Assembly: GCA_902528645.1 (NCBI GenBank)
Contig: CABZTG010000003.1
Location: 1-64,000, forward strand
Direction of reading: 5' to 3'
Origin: an uncultured Pelagibacteraceae bacterium
GTDB taxonomy: Bacteria > Pseudomonadota > Alphaproteobacteria > Pelagibacterales > Pelagibacteraceae
DNA: 64,000 bases
Part shown: positions 1 through 8,402 of the stretch, piece by piece
How positions within the stretch are numbered: the stretch's first letter is position 1
How the letters are laid out: each line of letters starts with the position of its first letter
The notes under the pieces: generated by a model
Told to the model about the DNA's origin: nothing
The model's input: the letters and a program-made list of their open reading frames with translations, nothing else
The model's database searches: none
Made by a program: the position numbers and the translations under genes

Positions 1-884
1 ATGAACTTATCAAAGATAAAGCTGAGAATTTAAATCTGGATAATATTACTGGTGGAAGAGCAGTTGTATCTGGGCATATTTTGACAGAAAGAGCCGATAT
101 CTTTGCGGCTAATGAGAGAGGAGCAAATTTTCTTTTTAAAAATAATAATGGAAATTTTGATGATGTTGCATTTGATTATAGATTAGATGATGCAATCCAA
201 AATGGACGGGGTACAGCTTTATCAGACATATATTACCGTGGTAGATTAGATATTTTAAGTGGTAATTGGCTTGGATATCACAGAGCTTGGGTCCTGGAAA
301 ATAATGAATTTAAAGACATTGGAAATAAAGATTTTGATGAACCCTCTAGAATAAGAACAATTATTTCTGCAGATTTTGATAATGATGGTTTTGATGAAGT
401 TTTCATGAACAATATAGCAGAACCAAATAAGTTATTTCGTATTAAAGATAATGGAAAATTTGAGCAGATAAATTTTCAGGTAGGACTCGAAGCTAATGGA
501 TATGGAACTGGTGCTGCAGTCGCGGATATAGATGATGATGGAATTTTAGAATTATTAGTTTCTCGTGGTGAAAGTAAAGCACAAACATTAACTTTGTATA
601 AAGCAAAAGTTGATAAAGGAAGTAAATACTTAAGGATTAAACCATTAAATAAGTATGGTGCGCCAGCAAGAGGAGCCACTGTTACCTTAATAACTAATCA
701 AAGAAAACATTCAAAAACAATTGATGCAGGATCTGGTTACTTATGCCAAATGGAACCTGTGGCACATTATGGAATTAGAAAAAAAGAAAAAAATTTTAAA
801 GTAGAAATTAGATGGACAAATGGAAGTAAAGAAATGATTGATATAAAGAAACTTAACCAAACAATTATTGTAAGACAGAAATGA
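1..884 (+). CDS. FG-GAP/VCBS repeat protein with C-terminal ASPIC/UnbV domain (5' end outside window)
   Basis: The reading frame is open from base 3, giving 293 visible residues, so the TTG at 81 is internal and the true start lies before the window. The visible part has beta-propeller-type repeats with acidic, calcium-binding-like loops (DFDNDGFDEVF, DIDDDGILELL). It ends in a domain of about 80 residues typical of ASPIC/UnbV (GAPARGATVTLI, then GSGYLCQMEPVAHYGI, then VEIRWTNGS). Proteins of this make-up (CRTAC1-like) are normally exported and bind calcium or polymers; the substrate here is unknown. Its stop overlaps the start of the next gene by four bases (ATGA), so the two are probably translated together. 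The domain call is secure; any enzymatic role is not. Confidence 0.8.
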   Translation, partial: ELIKDKAENLNLDNITGGRAVVSGHILTERADIFAANERGANFLFKNNNGNFDDVAFDYRLDDAIQNGRGTALSDIYYRGRLDILSGNWLGYHRAWVLENNEFKDIGNKDFDEPSRIRTIISADFDNDGFDEVFMNNIAEPNKLFRIKDNGKFEQINFQVGLEANGYGTGAAVADIDDDGILELLVSRGESKAQTLTLYKAKVDKGSKYLRIKPLNKYGAPARGATVTLITNQRKHSKTIDAGSGYLCQMEPVAHYGIRKKEKNFKVEIRWTNGSKEMIDIKKLNQTIIVRQK

Positions 885-1570
885 AAAAAATATTCAATAT
901 ATTTTTAATTGTATTTTTAATATCATTTCAACTCAAGTCGTTTGCTGGAGAAAAAAATTATCACAAAGAGCTTATTACTGATTGGTCTAGAATATTCCCT
1001 GATAAAAATAGAAATGCCGCAGGACCAAAATTTTTTAAATATATCATAGATAAAAAAATTACTTACAAAGACTTTGTTGAATTTAACAAATTATATTGTG
1101 CAGTTTCTGGGTCTTTAATTGACCCAAATAGTGACTCAGAATTCTTATTTATTAAAGAAAGTAAAACGAATAAAAAAATTTGTGGAAACTATTATAGGTG
1201 TTGTGTTCCATGTTCTTGTGATCTTATGAAGTATTCTGAAGCTCAAAAGATGAAACATAAATTTGAGGATGGTTTTAAAGAATTCTATGTTTTAACAATA
1301 AAAAATCCTTGTTCTAAAAAAGATTTTCCCAATAGAGTAAATAAAGATTATTTTTGTAATGGTGATAAAATCAACAAATCAGAAGTGTATAGTCTTAACG
1401 ATCGAATAGTAATAGGTTTATTGCACAATGGAAAAAATTGTGCGAAAGATGAGGTAGACTTTGTTAAAAGTCATCAAGTGACGGGTAGATATTGCGAGTT
1501 GAGAAATAATACACCTTTAGAAAATTTAGATGCTGGAATGGGTGATATTTTTATAAAACTCGCGAGATAA
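881..1570 (+). CDS. Cys-rich exported protein of unknown function
   Basis: A 229-residue protein with a clear signal peptide at about residues 1-22 (lysines, a hydrophobic stretch, then SFA before GEKN), so it should act in the periplasm or outside the cell. The mature part has ten cysteines, five of them clustered in ICGNYYRCCVPCSCD near residues 99-113. That pattern suggests disulfide bonds or metal binding, but I recognise no family. It overlaps the upstream FG-GAP/ASPIC gene by four bases and precedes a small membrane protein after a six-base gap, which suggests the three act together. Function is not assigned. Confidence 0.7.
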   Translation: MKKIFNIFLIVFLISFQLKSFAGEKNYHKELITDWSRIFPDKNRNAAGPKFFKYIIDKKITYKDFVEFNKLYCAVSGSLIDPNSDSEFLFIKESKTNKKICGNYYRCCVPCSCDLMKYSEAQKMKHKFEDGFKEFYVLTIKNPCSKKDFPNRVNKDYFCNGDKINKSEVYSLNDRIVIGLLHNGKNCAKDEVDFVKSHQVTGRYCELRNNTPLENLDAGMGDIFIKLAR

Positions 1571-1576
1571 ATAAAT

Positions 1577-1798
1577 ATGAATAATAAAATTTTTGAGTGG
1601 GCAGGTGTTATCACTGCAATATTGTACTCATTATTTGTAGCTATGAATATTGGTATAGAGTTTTTTGGTTTTTGTTTACTACTAATATCTGCAATTCTAA
1701 TTGGAATTTGGGCTTATCGAGGCGGTCATAGAGGAATATTATTTTTACAATTCTTTTATGCTACAGCTGGGATTATTGGAATGTTTAGATGGTTTTAG
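1577..1798 (+). CDS. Small integral membrane protein, unknown
   Basis: A 73-residue, strongly hydrophobic protein with about three predicted membrane helices: one near residues 7-23, one near 28-46, and a third in the C-terminal 20 residues. A short charged GGHRG loop separates the last two. I do not recognise the family. It lies six bases after the Cys-rich exported protein in the same direction. Its last four bases overlap the end of the convergent photolyase-like gene, leaving no room for a terminator between them. Confidence 0.6.
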   Translation: MNNKIFEWAGVITAILYSLFVAMNIGIEFFGFCLLLISAILIGIWAYRGGHRGILFLQFFYATAGIIGMFRWF

Positions 1799-2934
1799 TT
1801 AAGTGTTGAAATAATTTTTGGAATATAATTTTTAAAGTTAAAGAAACCTTTATTACAATATTGCCAAGAGTTTTGATCAAGTTCTCTATAAAGGAAATTG
1901 ATTTTAAAAGTATTTGAATTCAAGTAATCTAAATTTTCTCCAATAGTTGGATACAACCCCACTGCTTTTTCTATCTTTTTAATTTCGCTAATATCTATAA
2001 CTTCACAATCAATAGATTGATTTTTAAATCTTTGTTCCTGGTCTTGAATAAGTGATGACTTAAATTTAAGAACTTTTTCACTTAGTTTGATGCATCTATT
2101 TTCATTTTTATTCGAAATTATATAAAATTTTTTAAATTTATTATTTTGAAAATCACTTGTTTCAAAACAGAGGTTATTCTCGAATATTATCAAATTATTT
2201 TGATCAATATTTTCAGGATTAGTAAAATCCTGTTTTAAAATTGAGTATTTTTTTTCAGAAATCTTGGGTGGAGCGTTTTCATTTAATTTAATATTGCTAA
2301 ATCTATTATTTGTAAATTTTTTGATATTCCACTCACTTGCTAAATAATGTTTTCCCTGTGTTTGAACACCTGCAACCCATCTCCACCCAAGAGTGTTTGA
2401 TGCAGCGTCTCCATCATAAAGATGTTGCATAAAAAATTCCGCACCCAATTGCCATGGCAAATTTAGTGTAAAAATCCAAATACTGGCAAACCACATTCTA
2501 GTATGATTATGCAAATAATTATTTTCTTTGAGTTCGTTGACCCAATAGTTAAAGCACTCAACATTTGTTTTTCCATCAATCGCGTTTTTATAATTTTGAT
2601 TGTTTTGAAAATCCCCTTTAATCTTTTTTAATTCAATTAAAAAATCTGTCCAAACACTGGGTCTTAATTCTAACCAACCTTTCCAATATGTACGCCACAA
2701 TACTTCTTGAATAAATTTTTCATTTTTTGCAAATGAAAATTTATCAAGAGATTTTTTGATAACTTCTTTTTCATTAATAATACCGTGAGTAATATATGGA
2801 GATAAACAAGAAATATTAGACCTGTTATCAGGTCCATAATCAAAGTTTCTAAGTTTTGAATATTCTGAGAGATTGTTTTCCACAAAATTATTTAGTTTAT
2901 CTAAGGCCTTAGCCCTTGAAGCTTCAAAATTCAT
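1795..2934 (-). CDS. Photolyase/cryptochrome-like FAD protein lacking the usual N-terminal domain
   Basis: A 379-residue protein that begins directly with the helical FAD-binding part of the DNA photolyase/cryptochrome family. Recognisable motifs are CLSPYITHG (43-51), EVLWRTYW (77-84), LHNHTRMWFA (141-150) and DGDAASNTLGWRWVAG (174-189). The alpha/beta antenna-binding domain that normally precedes these, about 130-200 residues, is absent. Instead about 155 residues follow the FAD part, with alternating strand and helix character (FYIISN, then CEVIDI), ending in GFFNFKNYIPKI. The expected role would be light-driven repair of UV lesions or light sensing, but the unusual layout makes the exact activity uncertain. 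It is last in a minus-strand run after the PsiE-like gene, six bases apart. Confidence 0.8.
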   Translation of the reverse strand: MNFEASRAKALDKLNNFVENNLSEYSKLRNFDYGPDNRSNISCLSPYITHGIINEKEVIKKSLDKFSFAKNEKFIQEVLWRTYWKGWLELRPSVWTDFLIELKKIKGDFQNNQNYKNAIDGKTNVECFNYWVNELKENNYLHNHTRMWFASIWIFTLNLPWQLGAEFFMQHLYDGDAASNTLGWRWVAGVQTQGKHYLASEWNIKKFTNNRFSNIKLNENAPPKISEKKYSILKQDFTNPENIDQNNLIIFENNLCFETSDFQNNKFKKFYIISNKNENRCIKLSEKVLKFKSSLIQDQEQRFKNQSIDCEVIDISEIKKIEKAVGLYPTIGENLDYLNSNTFKINFLYRELDQNSWQYCNKGFFNFKNYIPKIISTLN

Positions 2935-2940
2935 TTTTAA

Positions 2941-3321
2941 TTATTTCGATTTTTTTTTCTTTAGACCTAATTTATCGCTATGTCTTAATCTCAAGATTAC
3001 AATAGCACCTGCAATTAAAACTATTGCTACCGCTTCATATACTAATGCACTTGGATCCATTTCTTTTCCTTGTAAAATAATAAATCGTGCTAATGCTGTA
3101 ATAGCTATAAGTAGTGGTAATGTAATACTTATGGATTGCTGGTTCCAAAAAACTCTTACCATCGCTAGCACTTCTAAGTAAAGAAACATTAGCAGCAAAT
3201 CAGCTAAGGTAACCGATCGATTTTCAAACATTTTATAAATCTCTATTCCAACTGCAATTACAGTGCTTACCAGAATGATACACATTAGAAGAAGTTGTAG
3301 GTTTTTAGCTATCTTTTCCAT
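2941..3321 (-). CDS. PsiE-family membrane protein
   Basis: A 126-residue protein with four hydrophobic segments (about residues 8-28, 40-57, 65-85 and 92-112) and a basic tail. The pattern, with central LADLLLMFLYLEVLAM and a following helix, matches the phosphate-starvation-inducible PsiE family, whose molecular role is unknown. It overlaps the upstream 152-residue membrane protein by one base (start within its stop) and is six bases from the photolyase-like gene, so the three probably form one transcript. I see no obvious Pho box upstream, so phosphate control cannot be claimed from the sequence. Confidence 0.7.
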   Translation of the reverse strand: MEKIAKNLQLLLMCIILVSTVIAVGIEIYKMFENRSVTLADLLLMFLYLEVLAMVRVFWNQQSISITLPLLIAITALARFIILQGKEMDPSALVYEAVAIVLIAGAIVILRLRHSDKLGLKKKKSK

Positions 3322-3779
3322 TATTTATCTTTACTAAATGGTAACCATTTTTCAAATACTGATTTTGAGGAACCATCATACGGAATTGAATAAGAATATG
3401 GATTTGGACTTGTCAACACTTCGATTCCTTTTGAAAACACGAATATAAAAACAATTACAAAAACTAGCACCATTATCTTAAAGGGGTCAAAATTTTTTGT
3501 TTTAAAAACGCTGGCAGAATTTTCCTCAGCTCTATGAAAATGTTTAAATGTCAAATATACCGCAAATATTAATCCAATGTGGGCTAAAAAAAGTCCAGTC
3601 CACCCAAATACAAAAGTTGTATATGAGAATACGTACAAACTAAAAACAGTAGTCCAGATAAAACTTAACACCAATAAAATTTGCAATCTTACTGTTTTAG
3701 GTAATGATCTAAGATCATTTTTGCTATCATCAAACAAAATGTTTGCTGTATCTTTCATCCAATTTTTAAACGATTCCAT
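3321..3779 (-). CDS. Membrane protein of unknown function
   Basis: A 152-residue protein with a charged N-terminus (about 30 residues) and three likely membrane helices, near residues 33-52, 57-78 and 101-117. A polar tail follows that contains PNPYSYSIPYDG. I recognise no family. It immediately precedes and overlaps the PsiE-like gene by one base, so the two membrane proteins may work together. A 60-bp AT-rich gap separates it from argG upstream on the same strand. That gap has no obvious terminator hairpin, so read-through from argG is possible. Confidence 0.6.
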   Translation of the reverse strand: MESFKNWMKDTANILFDDSKNDLRSLPKTVRLQILLVLSFIWTTVFSLYVFSYTTFVFGWTGLFLAHIGLIFAVYLTFKHFHRAEENSASVFKTKNFDPFKIMVLVFVIVFIFVFSKGIEVLTSPNPYSYSIPYDGSSKSVFEKWLPFSKDK

Positions 3780-3839
3780 AAATTTAAATTAAGTTTTTTT
3801 CAAAAATAAACAATCCCCAATTTGTCACCGAATAATTAG

Positions 3840-5027
3840 CTAGTTTCTTAACTTTTTTTTGTGAAAATTTATAAATTTCTCAACATTAGATTTAATAAAT
3901 GATTTATTTTCCTCAAACGAAACTTTTTTCATTGAGTAAGCATTGCTTTTTGTCATTCTTGATTGAATTGTAACATTGCCTTTATAAAGTTTAAGTTTAA
4001 CAGATCCATTAATTTTGTTTTTTTTCAAATCAACAATTTTTTGAAGTTTAAACCTTTCTTTTGAAAACCAATATCCATTATAGATCAATTCTGCGTACCT
4101 TGACATTATTGCATCTTTTTTGTGCATTGTTTCTTTATCAAGTGTAACTGACTCAATCGCTCTATGTGCATGGATTAACAATGTACCACCTGGAGTTTCG
4201 TAAACTCCTCTAGACTTGATGCCTAAAAATCTATTTTCAACAAGATCAACTCTTCCTATTCCATTTTTTCCTGCCAATTGATTTAGTTTAAATAATAATT
4301 TTGCTGGTCCAAATTTTTTTCCATTAAGACCAATAGGGTCACCATTTTTAAAATTAATTGTTACATGAGTAGCTTTGCTAGGAGCTTTTTCTGGAGAAAC
4401 AGTTCTTTGAAAAACAAATTCTGGTGCAGAATTTTTTGGATTTTCTAGTAACTTACCTTCAGTTGATGTATGAAATAAATTATCATCCACTGAAAAAGGA
4501 GATGCACCTTTTTTGTCTTTTGGGATAGGAATATTGCGTTTCTTCGCGTAACTAATTAAATCTGATCGAGATTTTAAATTCCATATTCTCCATGGTGCAA
4601 TAATTTTTATTTTGGGACCAAAATAATGATAACCAAGCTCAAATCTTATTTGGTCGTTTCCTTTTCCAGTAGCTCCATGAGATACTGCATATGCTTTGAA
4701 TTTTTTTGCGACCTTAATTTGATCCTTTGCTATCAGAGGTCTGGCGATTGAGGTTCCTAATAAATAAACACCCTCATAAATTGCATGACCACGGATCATT
4801 GGAAATACATAGTCTTTAACAAAAATATCTTTTAAATCATTTATAATTATTTTTGTGACACCAAATTTTCTTGCATTGGAAAAAATTTTTCTTCTATTTA
4901 TTTCTTGTCCGATATCTGCGGTGTAACAAATTACTTCTGCATCATAATTTTCTTGAAGCCATTTAAGAATAATAGATGTGTCCAAACCGCCTGAGTAAGC
5001 TAATACAATTCTTTTTTTTGATTTCAT
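3840..5027 (-). CDS. argG: Argininosuccinate synthase
   Basis: A 395-residue cytoplasmic enzyme that joins citrulline and aspartate using ATP, the penultimate step of arginine synthesis. The ATP-pyrophosphatase motif AYSGGLDTS is at residues 10-18 and the family signature SHGATGKGNDQIRFEL at 116-131. The length is normal for the family. It starts three bases after the stop of the IalB-like gene, so it is probably co-transcribed with that gene and the aldo/keto reductase. No argH is present in the window. No arginine-responsive leader is visible because the intergenic space is only three bases. Confidence 0.95.
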   Translation of the reverse strand: MKSKKRIVLAYSGGLDTSIILKWLQENYDAEVICYTADIGQEINRRKIFSNARKFGVTKIIINDLKDIFVKDYVFPMIRGHAIYEGVYLLGTSIARPLIAKDQIKVAKKFKAYAVSHGATGKGNDQIRFELGYHYFGPKIKIIAPWRIWNLKSRSDLISYAKKRNIPIPKDKKGASPFSVDDNLFHTSTEGKLLENPKNSAPEFVFQRTVSPEKAPSKATHVTINFKNGDPIGLNGKKFGPAKLLFKLNQLAGKNGIGRVDLVENRFLGIKSRGVYETPGGTLLIHAHRAIESVTLDKETMHKKDAIMSRYAELIYNGYWFSKERFKLQKIVDLKKNKINGSVKLKLYKGNVTIQSRMTKSNAYSMKKVSFEENKSFIKSNVEKFINFHKKKLRN

Positions 5028-5030
5028 TAA

Positions 5031-5543
5031 CTAGCTACAAGCTTTTTTTGCAGTGTTATATGCTTTAGTGAATCCCAATAATGAATAATGATCGATTGTT
5101 TGAGAGCCTTTTTCATTGTATCCAGTTACCATTATTCTTGAACCTTTTTTCATAATCTTGACCATAATCTTTTCTTTTTTATTGCTAGTCATCCATGCAA
5201 AACCTTGTTGCTTAATATCAAATTTAAATTTGTTATTTCCAGAGGTTGCTAATACAGTATTATTTTTATTAAATTCATAACCAGCAGTAGTACTGATTTC
5301 ATTTGCAATTTTTTCACCAGGTCTAAATGTTACAAATAATCTAGCATCTCTTTTATTTGTTTTAGGAGATTGCAGAATTGGAGAAGACTGAGCGAAACAT
5401 ACTTTACCAGATGCTTCTGCTAAAACCATTGTTTCCCAGTCTTTATATTTACCAATTTTTTTTAGATCTTCTCCAAAAGATTTTGATGTGAATAAAAAAG
5501 TAAAAAGTGTAAATATGAACAAAATCTTTTTAATCATGGACAT
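5031..5543 (-). CDS. IalB-like (invasion-associated locus B family) exported protein
   Basis: A 170-residue protein with a signal peptide (about residues 1-24, ending TSKSFG) and a beta-rich mature part. Its layout is typical of the alphaproteobacterial IalB family: a KDWETMVL segment near the start, CFAQSS, LFVTFRPGE and a C-terminal cysteine. In free-living bacteria the function is unknown; the family name comes from Bartonella and does not imply invasion here. Two starts are possible, ATG at 5543 or ATG at 5537. The second gives a four-base ATGA overlap with the upstream reductase. argG follows three bases later. Confidence 0.75.
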   Translation of the reverse strand: MSMIKKILFIFTLFTFLFTSKSFGEDLKKIGKYKDWETMVLAEASGKVCFAQSSPILQSPKTNKRDARLFVTFRPGEKIANEISTTAGYEFNKNNTVLATSGNNKFKFDIKQQGFAWMTSNKKEKIMVKIMKKGSRIMVTGYNEKGSQTIDHYSLLGFTKAYNTAKKACS

Positions 5544-6574
5544 GGGTTTGGGAACATTTTTTGAATTTTATTAATCTCATTTAAAATTTCGCTTGTTAAA
5601 CTTACATTTACACTTTCTATGTTTGTTTTCAACTGCTCGATTGTCGTTGCACCTATTATCACACTTGTCATAAATGGCTGAATTTCACAAAACTTCAATG
5701 ACATTTGAGTAAAATCAATATTGAATTTTTGCGATAACTTATAATACTCTTCGATAGCTTTTTGACCATTTTCATTTTTATATCTTGTGAAATCTTTAAA
5801 TAGTTTCATTCTTGATTTTTCTGGTAAATTATTATTTCTATATTTTCCTGTTAAGTATCCGAATGCTAAAGGCGAGTAGGCTAACAAACCACTTTTCTCC
5901 CTAACAGAAATTTCTGCAAGTCCAACTTCATAAGTTCTATTAAGTAAATTGTATGGATTTTGCACCGACATCATTTTTGGTAAATCTTTTAATTTTGATA
6001 TTTCAAGGAATTTTGACAAACCCCATGCAGTTTCATTAGATAGACCAATGTATCTAATTTTACCTTGTTCAATAAATTTTTTTAAACTTTCAAGTATTTC
6101 CTCAAACGGTGTCCAATCATTATCGTTTTCGTCGTGTTCATAACCATGTTTCCCAAAAAAATTTGTATTTCTCTCTGGCCAATGAAGTTGATAGAGATCG
6201 ATATAGTCTGTTTTCAATCTTTTGAGACTTTCCTCTAAAGCTTCAGAAATTTTTTTTTTCCCAAAATTATAACCACCACCCCTGATATATTTGTTTGAAG
6301 TATTACCACAAACTTTTGTTGCTATAACAACCTTGTCTCTTTTTTTAGTTTTTTGAAACCAGTTACCGATTATTCTCTCTGTTTCCCCATATGTTTCTTC
6401 TCTCATCGGTATAGAATAGATTTCTGCAGTGTCCCAAAAGTTTACACCATGATCTAAAGCATAATCCATTTGCTGAAATCCCTCTTCTTGAGTATTTTGT
6501 TCGCCCCAGGTCATAGTACCGAGACAAATTGTACTCACATCAAGATCCGTATTGCCTAATTTTTTATAATTCAT
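5534..6574 (-). CDS. Aldo/keto reductase (Tas-like)
   Basis: A 346-residue NADPH-dependent oxidoreductase of the aldo/keto reductase superfamily. The catalytic tetrad is visible as Asp48, Tyr53, Lys87 and His131. The opening MNYKKLGNTDLDVSTICLGT and the long insertion between strands (about residues 90-110 and 136-152) resemble E. coli Tas and YghZ-type members rather than short sugar reductases. The physiological substrate cannot be read from the sequence. It heads the minus-strand run to IalB-like and argG and overlaps the IalB-like start. The divergent BI-1 gene lies 82 bp away, and the shared gap must hold both promoters. Confidence 0.85.
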   Translation of the reverse strand: MNYKKLGNTDLDVSTICLGTMTWGEQNTQEEGFQQMDYALDHGVNFWDTAEIYSIPMREETYGETERIIGNWFQKTKKRDKVVIATKVCGNTSNKYIRGGGYNFGKKKISEALEESLKRLKTDYIDLYQLHWPERNTNFFGKHGYEHDENDNDWTPFEEILESLKKFIEQGKIRYIGLSNETAWGLSKFLEISKLKDLPKMMSVQNPYNLLNRTYEVGLAEISVREKSGLLAYSPLAFGYLTGKYRNNNLPEKSRMKLFKDFTRYKNENGQKAIEEYYKLSQKFNIDFTQMSLKFCEIQPFMTSVIIGATTIEQLKTNIESVNVSLTSEILNEINKIQKMFPNPCP

Positions 6575-6618
6575 AGTGATTTTTAAAGTATAATTTTTTA
6601 TTAATCTTTTAAGGTATC

Positions 6619-6646
6619 TTGAATATTTAGTAAAAGACTATATATC
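6619..6646 (+). promoter_or_regulatory. Possible sigma70-type promoter for the BI-1 gene
   Basis: TTGAAT at 6619-6624 and TATATC at 6641-6646 are separated by 16 bases. Transcription would begin only a few bases before the ATG at 6657, leaving almost no leader. The region is AT-rich, so chance matches are common and the call is tentative. Confidence 0.3.
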
Positions 6647-6656
6647 TATAGAAATT

Positions 6657-7421
6657 ATGGCAACAGACAAAAAAGGTATTCTAGCAAGAGCAAGAGCGGC
6701 AGCACGTGAAACCACTGCGGTTACTGATGAGGGCTTAAGAGCCTACATGTTAAAAGTTTATAACTACATGGCGACTGGAATATTACTTACAGGAATTATA
6801 GCGTTGATAACATTTAAGATGTCAGTTGTTACTGATGCAAGTGGTTCTATTGTGGCTTTAACTGAAGTTGGAAATGCCGTTTATTTATCAGGACTTAAGT
6901 GGATAGTTATGTTAGCTCCTTTGGGTGTCGTATTTTATATGAGTTTTGGGATCAACAAAATGAGTGCATCAAAAGCTCAGACAACTTTTTGGATTTTTGC
7001 TGCTTTAATGGGTTTATCACTATCTTCAATTTTATTAGTTTACACAGGTTTAAGTGTAACAAGAGTATTTTTTATTTGTTCAGCTACTTTTGGTGCTATG
7101 AGCATTTATGGTTATACAACAAAGAGAGATTTAACTAAGTTTGGATCATTTTTGATGATGGGACTAATAGGAATTATTATTGCATCATTAGTTAATATTT
7201 TTCTAAAATCTTCAATGATGTATTTCGTGATTTCAATTTTAGGAGTTTTAATTTTTGTAGGCCTTACTGCTTATGATACTCAAAAAATAAAAAACATGTA
7301 CTCTGCTAGTGATACTGGCGAGTTAATGGGTAAAAAAGCTGTAATGGGTGCTCTGACTCTTTATTTAGATTTCATTAACCTATTTATTATGCTCTTAAGA
7401 CTTTTCGGTCAAAGAAGATAA
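6657..7421 (+). CDS. Bax inhibitor-1 (BI-1/YccA) family membrane protein
   Basis: A 254-residue inner-membrane protein with about seven hydrophobic helices after a 35-residue basic N-terminus. It shows family hallmarks: the GLRAYMLKVYNYMATGI opening, an ALTLYLDFINLFIMLLRLFG ending and TAYDTQKIK before the last helix. Bacterial members are linked to calcium leak or quality control of membrane proteins through FtsH; the role here is inferred only from family. It stands alone on the plus strand between divergent and convergent minus-strand genes. The ybhL leader RNA known upstream of relatives in other alphaproteobacteria is not evident in the 82-bp gap. Confidence 0.9.
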   Translation: MATDKKGILARARAAARETTAVTDEGLRAYMLKVYNYMATGILLTGIIALITFKMSVVTDASGSIVALTEVGNAVYLSGLKWIVMLAPLGVVFYMSFGINKMSASKAQTTFWIFAALMGLSLSSILLVYTGLSVTRVFFICSATFGAMSIYGYTTKRDLTKFGSFLMMGLIGIIIASLVNIFLKSSMMYFVISILGVLIFVGLTAYDTQKIKNMYSASDTGELMGKKAVMGALTLYLDFINLFIMLLRLFGQRR

Positions 7422-7428
7422 TTTTATT

Positions 7429-7770
7429 TTAAAGCTTTTTCCAATTAGTATTTTTTAACAACAAATTAAGTTCTGAGGAATTTTTTAGTATTTTACCATT
7501 GGTATCCGTAATTAAATATTTTAAATTTTTATTTTTTGGCTTAAAGTTTTTGCAAATTTTATAAATAGCATTTTCAGCTGCATTTTTAAAAACACTAAAT
7601 CCTACCTGTTTGCTTGAAATATTAAGACCATAATCTTTCCAAGAACCCTCTGAAACCATTTTTGCATATAAATCTAATATTATTTTAAGCTCATTTTTTT
7701 CAAAAAAATGATTTTCATTAAATTTTTTTTTATCAAGATTATTAACAACCAGTCTTAAATTATTCTTCAT
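7429..7770 (-). CDS. DUF2794 family protein
   Basis: A 113-residue soluble protein matching the conserved alphaproteobacterial DUF2794 family in its core: FFEKNELKIILDLYAKMVSEG, then WKDYGL, then an AIYKICK helix and the ending LLKNTNWKKL. No function is known for the family. It overlaps the end of the yciB gene by 11 bases, so it is probably translated from the same message. It ends seven bases from the convergent BI-1 gene. Confidence 0.75.
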   Translation of the reverse strand: MKNNLRLVVNNLDKKKFNENHFFEKNELKIILDLYAKMVSEGSWKDYGLNISSKQVGFSVFKNAAENAIYKICKNFKPKNKNLKYLITDTNGKILKNSSELNLLLKNTNWKKL

Positions 7771-8314
7771 GAGTTTTATATTTATTTATTAAACCGATTT
7801 GAAAGGCTGTAAAAATGAAAGTTATTGGAAGTAAACCCCAAACTTTAAAGTTGACCCAAAATTCCTCAGATTGTGTTCTCCAAACTAATTCATTCAAAAT
7901 AGCAAGTCCAAAGAAAAAGTATATCCATCTTTTACTTAACAATTCCCAACCTTCGTTTGTAAGCGGTATTGATTTTCCCATTAATTTTTTTAACACAGGT
8001 TCATTTGTAAAATACCTTCCAAATATTAAAGCCAGACCAAATAAAATATTAATGATTGTTGGCTTGATGTAAATAAAAACTGGGTTATCAAAATAAATTG
8101 TAAGGCCACCAAAAAAAGTAATTAATATTCCACTCAACAAAGGAACTTTGGGTATTTTTTTTTCTAAAAACCAAACAATCGCTAATGCTATAATTGTCGC
8201 AATTATAAATGGTGGAATGGCTACTCTTAAATCTTTTCCACTATCGTAATAGTAGTAAAAAAAAATTACTAAAGGTCCAAAATCAGTAAGAAACTTTAAA
8301 AAAGATTTATTCAC
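7760..8314 (-). CDS. yciB: YciB/IspZ-type inner-membrane septation protein
   Basis: A 184-residue protein with about five membrane helices. It matches the YciB (septation protein A) family: an opening LTDFGPLVIFFYYY, EKKIPKVPLLSG, a central LTNEGWELLSKRW segment and LNELVWR. Members sit in the inner membrane and are implicated in cell-envelope synthesis or septation. The gene is first of a two-gene unit with DUF2794. In many alphaproteobacteria this gene lies next to ftsY; here ftsY is about 18 kb away. Confidence 0.88.
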   Translation of the reverse strand: MNKSFLKFLTDFGPLVIFFYYYYDSGKDLRVAIPPFIIATIIALAIVWFLEKKIPKVPLLSGILITFFGGLTIYFDNPVFIYIKPTIINILFGLALIFGRYFTNEPVLKKLMGKSIPLTNEGWELLSKRWIYFFFGLAILNELVWRTQSEEFWVNFKVWGLLPITFIFTAFQIGLINKYKTHEE

Positions 8315-8402
8315 TGGAAGAATATTAACATAAATAATATTTTCACAAAAACTATAAATTTTTCTTATTGATTTTTATTTTTAAATACCCATACTAACCT
8401 AA

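Noticed and set aside
6575-6656. ybhL-type leader RNA before the BI-1 gene
   Set aside because: The 82-bp gap has no convincing stem-loops.
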